From Lophius americanus (Eukaryota; Chordata; Actinopteri; Lophiiformes; Lophiidae), in assembly GCA_037951165.1 (NCBI GenBank), contig JBBDHG010000011.1, positions 932,001-996,000 on the forward strand: a DNA stretch of 64,000 bases, read 5' to 3'. Positions 60,730-64,000 of this stretch are shown here, one piece after another (the first letter of the stretch is position 1; the number at the start of each line of letters is the position of its first letter). Below the pieces are notes generated by a model, which saw nothing but the letters and a program-made list of their open reading frames with translations, made no database searches and was not told the origin of the DNA. The translations under genes and the position numbers were made by a program.

Positions 60730-62239
60730 GTGCCCCCGGTTCACCCGTGTAAATCCATCCAGATGTGGGGGTTGTTCACTCATGGCGTTTCTCCCTCCTC
60801 TGCAGCTTCATCACCACGTCAGGCCAACGGGCATGTTCCCAAACCCCAGCCAGAACCCGTTTCTCAGGTACAAAGCTGAATCCAATCTTTCTGTCCACTA
60901 TCAATCTATTACTTCTTTTTTTTTTAATATATATTTGTAATTTTTCTCTTTTTTTCTTTTTTCTTAATGATGACGAGTTTCCCAAATCGCAGGGTGACTT
61001 TTTTGCATCATCATATTTTCTTACGATCTTTTTCGTAGAACTGATCGGTTACTGTTTATTGATAGAAATAAACAGCATGGATGTCGTTAAAAAGGGAAGA
61101 TCGAGAGAAATTAGCACCTCCCCATCTTCATCTAATAAAAGTAACATAAAAAGAGTTTTATTAAGTCCACATCCTGCAGTAGAACGAAATCGCAGCGACC
61201 ATGAACCAACAGTGGTTCCTCCACAACGACACTGCGTGTCGTGCCTTTACCTCCGCTAACAACAAACGGCTGCCTGTGAGGACGCACTAGGATGTTCTCT
61301 GAGATATTTGCATATTTCCCCATAACTCTTATACCGTGTTAAAGGTTGTTCCGTAAAACGCTCCGCTAGAATGTCAGCAGGGGGAATCGTCTGTCAGCAT
61401 CGGGACTGCAGCTCAGGAAAACTGAGTCACTTCTCATGTTTGAGAAGCGGGACTTTAGGGAATCTTTCTTCATTAGAAGTTTAAAAAGGGATTCCGGTGA
61501 TGTCAAAGCAGAGAGGCAGACTTTCTCTGACTCCAAAGAGTCCGTACCGTCACTATGTGTTATTCTGTCTTCTCAGGACTTTGGAAATGTTGCCCCACCG
61601 CCCCCACCTCCTCCACCTCCTCCACCTCCTCCACCACTAGCCAACAACCTTCCCCCACCACCTCCAGACCCAGTTGCCCCTCCTCCACCGCTGCCTTGGG
61701 CTGCCAATGATTCAGCAAAACCTGTCCCCAAACAGCGACAGCTACCAAACAACTTCCCACCTCCACCTGCGATGGTCAACCTCCCTCCTCCACCACCATT
61801 GACAGCCATCAATGATGCCCCAGAAGACCCGCCAGACTTCCTTCCACCCCCTCCACCTGCACATAGTTTTGGTTCACTGCCGCCGCCGCCTCCGCCGCTA
61901 CTGAGCTCCCTACCGCCACCACCTCCTCCAGCTAGTTTCAGCGGCATGGACGAGTCTCTGCCTCCGCCGCCACCAGATCCAGGGTTTTTACCCCCACCTC
62001 CACCTCCGCAAATGTTCACAGGGGCCGGAGCTCCACCACCTCCACCACCACTTCAAGCCGCTGCTCCTCCGAGAGCGCCATTGCGGCCTTCTGCCTCGGT
62101 GAAGAAGGCGCCCCCTGCGCCGCCAAAGAGGACTACACCATCGCTGCCTGCCAGGAGTGGAGATGGAGGTGGAGGAGGTGAAGGAGATTTCATGTCAGAA
62201 CTGATGATGGCCATGAACAAGAAGCGTGGAAACCAATAA
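38432..62239 (+). CDS. apbb1ip: RIAM: amyloid beta A4 precursor protein-binding family B member 1-interacting protein
   Basis: Thirteen in-phase coding exons (60, 88, 338, 78, 160, 122, 75, 144, 111, 99, 124, 62 and 663 nt) give 707 residues; human RIAM is about 666. Known family role: a Rap1-GTP effector that recruits talin to the plasma membrane to activate integrins and binds Ena/VASP and profilin. Seen here: talin-binding helices at residues 1-22 and about 50-70, a charged coiled segment at 163-188, an RA domain at about 189-280, a PH domain at about 310-420, and a proline-rich tail at 488-707 with FPPPP (547-551), many PPPPP runs and a conserved SELMMAMNKKRGN C-terminus. The residue 70-162 linker is Ser/Thr/Pro-rich and unlike human. 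The start is the ATG immediately after an acceptor, so upstream leader exons must exist and a few extra N-terminal residues cannot be excluded. Confidence 0.97.
38640..39070 (+). repeat. Family A interspersed repeat in apbb1ip intron
   Basis: It has catagacgatagtgtgagga, gacactagggggcgctttat, gcgccataatttcggaacca, ggacataacttcaca and acaacgcagtggatcgagga. Confidence 0.75.
39661..39748 (+). CDS. apbb1ip: apbb1ip coding exon 2 (residues 21-50)
   Basis: Acceptor gtctctgcag. It encodes SLGQETVPPAP and ends in GGFTDLN, matching human SLGVDTLPPPD and VGFKDLN. It ends with one base of a split Glu codon before GTGACT. The tyrosine present in the human segment (NYSVGF) is not seen here. Confidence 0.93.
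40170..40440. repeat. AT microsatellite and LINE/SINE tail-like fragment
   Basis: A (TA)n run at 40178-40194 is followed by aactcccacaggggaaattt and acatgttacagctg, similar to fragments at 10560 and 56880. Confidence 0.5.
41105..41442 (+). CDS. apbb1ip: apbb1ip coding exon 3 (residues 50-162)
   Basis: Acceptor ctgacaccag. It starts ESLHELEDNDLDSLMAEL, the second talin-binding segment (human ESLNALEDQDLDALMADL). It continues into a Pro/Ser/Thr-rich linker that aligns poorly with human. It ends ACAATG before GTGAGC, phase 0. Confidence 0.93.
41970..42006. repeat. GGT microsatellite
   Basis: About nine GGT units, in an apbb1ip intron. Confidence 0.9.
43701..43778 (+). CDS. apbb1ip: apbb1ip coding exon 4 (residues 163-188)
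   Basis: Acceptor ccttcttcag, donor GTAAGC. It encodes EEIEAQMKADKIKLALEKLK plus EAKVKK, nearly identical to human, and is the charged helix just before the RA domain. Confidence 0.97.
46282..46441 (+). CDS. apbb1ip: apbb1ip coding exon 5 (residues 189-242, RA domain)
   Basis: The acceptor is ttccgacag. It encodes LVVKVLLNDGSSKTLMVDER and then the NLFEKTHCDCNVDW block conserved with human; this is the first half of the Ras-association domain that binds Rap1-GTP. Donor GTAAGT, phase 1. Confidence 0.97.
47040..47600 (-). repeat. Family A interspersed repeat, near full copy, minus orientation
   Basis: The minus strand carries gaggaagaactgg-type, aaagtttttcgggccatcat, acactgattttctgacataa and acacaggggcttgggggact words in family order. 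Confidence 0.75.
47601..48620. other. Intronic segment between family A copies, unexplained
   Basis: It is GC-richer than its neighbours, with overlapping open frames of 75-132 residues at 47645, 48256 and 48278, none with a recognisable domain. Confidence 0.35.
48620..48950 (-). repeat. Family A repeat, left arm of an inverted pair
   Basis: The minus strand has acgcaggggattggggactt, ttaatttgaagagttaagta and tgacataac-like words. Confidence 0.7.
48951..49095 (+). repeat. Family A repeat, right arm of an inverted pair
   Basis: The plus strand has cagtttttccgacataactg, cgcgcaggggattagaggcc and gactgtcgggggccgacggc. Confidence 0.7.
51700..52140 (+). repeat. Minisatellite, 37-38 bp unit containing CTTTTGCAG
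   Basis: Units of the form gtgtggcttttgcag + cactttttcctgaatgtg + ttatg repeat about ten times, alternating cactttttcctg and tatgtttcctg types. It lies about 400 nt upstream of apbb1ip coding exon 6. Confidence 0.9.
52540..52661 (+). CDS. apbb1ip: apbb1ip coding exon 6 (residues 242-282, RA domain end)
   Basis: The acceptor is cctttgccag. It encodes ERTFEDHEHLVEPLLAWTRD and then ENKILF and FRNPQ, matching human. The donor is the weak-looking GTCGGT. Confidence 0.96.
53470..53720 (+). repeat. Family A interspersed repeat with poly-G run
   Basis: It has atctcaaaaactattacctg, catagatctttgtacgag, tcactagggggaactttctt and acaaaacaaccaggttcaat, with a long G run at about 53666-53681 where other copies have four to six Gs. 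Confidence 0.75.
53870..53950 (+). pseudogene. LINE reverse-transcriptase fragment
   Basis: The plus strand reads RVCDLWSPPGL in one frame and, in the next, SVTCGVPQGSVRGPL, a decayed copy of the LINE GVPQGS motif. Confidence 0.65.
56174..56248 (+). CDS. apbb1ip: apbb1ip coding exon 7 (residues 283-307, RA-PH linker)
   Basis: Acceptor attcctgcag, donor GTAAAT. It encodes NFYLWKKDRNALKDIKQRDK and then ELLIQ; human begins NFYLDNRGKK. This is the charged linker between the RA and PH domains. Confidence 0.93.
56362..56505 (+). CDS. apbb1ip: apbb1ip coding exon 8 (residues 308-355, PH domain start)
   Basis: Acceptor gcctcggcag, donor GTCAGG. It encodes FCGTSIIVPDLE, then KEDGKKSWKQKLFQLRAS and IYYVPKGKTK. 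This is the start of the PH domain. Human has WKRRYF where this copy has WKQKLF. Confidence 0.97.
56623..56733 (+). CDS. apbb1ip: apbb1ip coding exon 9 (residues 356-392, PH domain)
   Basis: Acceptor tttcttttcag, donor GTAGGC. It encodes SSRDLVCFVQFDNLNVYYGK and then PTDFCIVLK, matching human SRDLACFIQFENVNIYYG and PTDYCFVLK. Confidence 0.97.
56870..57310. repeat. Composite of retroposon tail-like and other repeat fragments
   Basis: gatagaaaatgtatttacccc and aaaggggaaattag at 56885 resemble a retroposon tail. gacaggtggttttaatgtta and tggttgatcagg at 57280 resemble the end of the repeat seen at 22880. Confidence 0.5.
57680..57735. repeat. Short SINE-like fragment
   Basis: cccctttcggggtcgccaca is a hallmark of a very common fish repeat. 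Confidence 0.55.
59080..59190. repeat. Retroposon-like fragment
   Basis: aactttactgtcattttctc and gaaatgacatttccctcc resemble a common fish repeat end. Confidence 0.45.
60382..60480 (+). CDS. apbb1ip: apbb1ip coding exon 10 (residues 393-425, PH domain C-terminal helix)
   Basis: The acceptor is gtctctacag. It encodes HPQIQKESQYIKYLCCDDAW and then LWVTGIRIAK, nearly identical to human. The donor is GTCGAT, a poor match to consensus, but the join to exon 11 (AK-YG) is the same as in human. Confidence 0.96.
60561..60684 (+). CDS. apbb1ip: apbb1ip coding exon 11 (residues 426-467)
   Basis: Acceptor cacttctag after an 80-nt intron. It encodes YGVSLHENFKTAEKKA and then a Ser/Thr/Pro-rich stretch (human YGKTLYDNYQRAVAKA). 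Donor GTAGCC, phase 1, directly before a CA repeat. Confidence 0.93.
60691..60727. repeat. CA microsatellite
   Basis: (CA)18 starting seven bases after the donor of apbb1ip coding exon 11. Confidence 0.95.
60806..60867 (+). CDS. apbb1ip: apbb1ip coding exon 12 (residues 467-487)
   Basis: Acceptor tcctctgcag. It encodes ASSPRQANGHVPKPQPEPVS and Q, loosely like human QPNGQIPQ. Donor GTACAA. Phase fits both neighbours. It is short and weakly conserved, so slightly less certain. Confidence 0.85.
61577..62239 (+). CDS. apbb1ip: apbb1ip last coding exon (residues 488-707, proline-rich tail)
   Basis: Acceptor ctgtcttctcag. It opens DFGNVAP followed by a run of 14 prolines. It has FPPPP at 61754-61768, two FLPPPPP segments, several LPPPPP runs and an SH3-type APPAPPKR motif. 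It ends with a Gly-rich stretch and FMSELMMAMNKKRGNQ, like human FMSDLMKALQKKRGN. TAA at 62237-62239. These motifs are known to bind Ena/VASP EVH1 domains and profilin. Confidence 0.96.
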   Translation, partial: DFGNVAPPPPPPPPPPPPPPLANNLPPPPPDPVAPPPPLPWAANDSAKPVPKQRQLPNNFPPPPAMVNLPPPPPLTAINDAPEDPPDFLPPPPPAHSFGSLPPPPPPLLSSLPPPPPPASFSGMDESLPPPPPDPGFLPPPPPPQMFTGAGAPPPPPPLQAAAPPRAPLRPSASVKKAPPAPPKRTTPSLPARSGDGGGGGEGDFMSELMMAMNKKRGNQ

Positions 62240-63200
62240 CAGGAATATGTGGAGTATTAAAGCGGCATGAACTACAGCCATACAGCAACAAACTCAACTC
62301 TAACAGGCAGTTTCCACGACAACGGTTTTTACATGAAACGGTCCCCTTCTGTCGCAGTTTGGCCTCTTGTTTACATGACAACAGAGCCAGAGTGTCACGG
62401 TTTTGTCGTAAAACCCACTGTTGTGTTGATTTAGAAAAGCTCCACCACCGTCTCCTGGCCTGGCACTCACTTTTTTTGCGCGTCCGAGTGCACGAGGATC
62501 GTTTTCACGATGTTGCATACGAACGCTTAACTCTTTTAAAATGCGATGGAATAAGTGTTTAAGTTTTTTTCTCAAAGCTGTTGTCATGTAAACGTTCTTT
62601 CAGCAAAACCAGCCGCACTTAGGAGATCAATGCAGATTTTGCGTTCCTCGTATCAGATTTCAACTTTTTGTTATAGTTGTAGCGCAGTGTTATAATTGTA
62701 CAGTGTGTACAGTTTTATAATTCAATGGTCACTCAAACCATATGTTACTGTAAACATTTTTAATTAAAATACAATTATTGAATTTACGATAAAATACCAG
62801 CAGCTGTTGGTTGACAGAATTTCACTGTAAAAAATACGGTGACCAGGTACAAGACATTATAGTAAATTACAGCAATAAAAAATAAAAATCGCTTACTGCT
62901 TCCAATTATGATTTTAAAAAAATAACAGTACATTTCAACATCGCACAAATGCACGCCGTTCTTCTCGCGTCTCGTTACTGAAGAAGTTCTAGGACGTTCT
63001 TGTTCAATGTTTAAAGTTTTTTACTGTACATTTTAATGTAGATTCCTGCAAAAATCTCTCATGTGGACAACGTTTTACTTTGAAAGTAATAAATTGGCTT
63101 GTGGCATCACGGTATTCTTCTGATATCGTTCATTTATCCTGTCAAAACTTTTGTATTTTCACTGTTAAAATTCATTTTTCAATAAAGTTATGCACTGTCT
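62240..63200 (+). other. apbb1ip: apbb1ip 3' UTR (approximate)
   Basis: Non-coding AT-rich sequence follows the stop. Candidate AATAAA signals lie at 62874, 62881, 63088 and 63181. The true end is undetermined, and a further AATAAA lies at 63772. Confidence 0.5.
63181..63186 (+). promoter_or_regulatory. apbb1ip: Candidate poly(A) signal for apbb1ip
   Basis: AATAAA about 940 nt after the stop codon, in an AT-rich 3' flank. It is one of several candidates. Confidence 0.35.
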
Positions 63201-64000
63201 TCAATTTTAAAGTCTCTAACTGTTGCCATTGGAAAGTTTTCAACTGTTATTTCTTAATATAATTAATACAGTGTACACAATCTACGTCTTATGTAATCTT
63301 TCAGGTATAACTCTGACTCTATCGCATTCCTTGTTGTTTTATGTTAAGTCCTTGCAAACAGGTATTTTACCGTAATGTGTCCTACGTGGTCACCGAATCT
63401 TTCCCGGTAAAATTCTGGCTACCGCAGCTGCCGCTACTAACATGATTTATACAGATGTCATGTTTTGTTGCCTAAAAGTGAAGGAAGCCTTTCAAGGTTC
63501 TCACTTTCTCTGATTTCCACGACTAACTGCTCATCTTGCACCGCCTGCAGGTATAATAAGACATTTGAGTGTCGTCACATCTGGTATATTTAATATGACG
63601 CTGACATGTAGAATACTTCCACACCTGTTCTCTCGCTGCTTGATTAGGACGATGTCACACAATGGACAGGAAACAGGAAGTGCTAGAGAACCGAAACAAG
63701 TGCGGTAGAAATCTAGGGGGGAGATCTTTGTTTTACGCTTGGATGAGACTCTGTCATGCATTCACAAGAAAAATAAAGTATTTTTCTTGTCTCTGAAAGA
63801 TTGGGCAAGAAATTGTGATTTTTCTTTTTTTCATCTATAAGCCCTTGTGTTTCGTACGGTGTTTTAAAACGTGAGTTTACAGACACCAGTGACAGTCAGG
63901 ATACAACTGATGTCACCAGACTTCAGAGAGAAGCATTCACTGAGTTGCATTAGTGCAATGATGGCTTTAAAACTATTAAAAATAAACAAGGTTTTTGTAA
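63201..64000. other. Downstream of apbb1ip, no gene recognised
   Basis: AT-rich with short open frames. AATAAA words at 63772 and near 63980 could serve longer 3' UTR forms. Confidence 0.4.

Noticed and set aside
61573..62019. Glycine-rich 148-codon minus-strand frame
   Set aside because: Antisense of the apbb1ip polyproline exon; proline codons read as glycine on the other strand.

Overview
The window looks like nuclear DNA of a ray-finned fish (teleost, probably percomorph). It has intron-split genes with GT/AG borders, long AT-rich non-coding stretches, and decayed hAT, LINE and SINE-type repeats of kinds common in teleosts. No bacterial, organellar or CRISPR features were seen.

Two protein-coding genes are supported, lying head-to-head about 13 kb apart. 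(1) Minus strand, coding 25186 to 19452: a four-coding-exon gene for a predicted secreted protein of 922 residues that I do not recognise as a named gene. In order it has a signal peptide, an N-terminal region with five C-x4-C motifs, a glutamine-rich coiled coil, a TNFR-like cysteine-rich segment, a calcium-binding-type EGF domain split over a 67-nt exon, a second TNFR-like segment, and three diverged copies of a beta-rich, two-cysteine domain. A short 5' leader intron and upstream promoter-like region are suggested. This gene is the best candidate for undescribed biology. (2) Plus strand, coding 38432 to 62239: a complete 13-coding-exon orthologue of APBB1IP/RIAM (707 residues). It has the N-terminal talin-binding helices, a coiled segment, RA and PH domains, and a polyproline tail with an Ena/VASP-type FPPPP motif. 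RIAM links Rap1-GTP to talin and integrin activation at the membrane.

Layout: 1-19.4 kb has no supported gene but holds several repeats, including a decayed hAT/ZBED transposase (about 9.8-12.2 kb), a hAT-like element with terminal inverted repeats (about 12.4-13.4 kb) and a LINE reverse-transcriptase fragment (about 16.3-16.6 kb). 19.4-25.6 kb is the secreted-protein gene. 25.6-38.4 kb is the divergent intergenic region plus any unmapped 5' leader of apbb1ip. 38.4-62.2 kb is apbb1ip with repeat-filled introns, one carrying a 37-38 bp minisatellite. 62.2-64 kb is 3' UTR and downstream sequence. An unclassified interspersed repeat of roughly 500 bp, called family A here, occurs at least ten times in both orientations.

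Exon borders were read by eye from reading frame, splice sites, phase continuity and, for apbb1ip, similarity to the remembered human protein. No alignment or transcript data were available.
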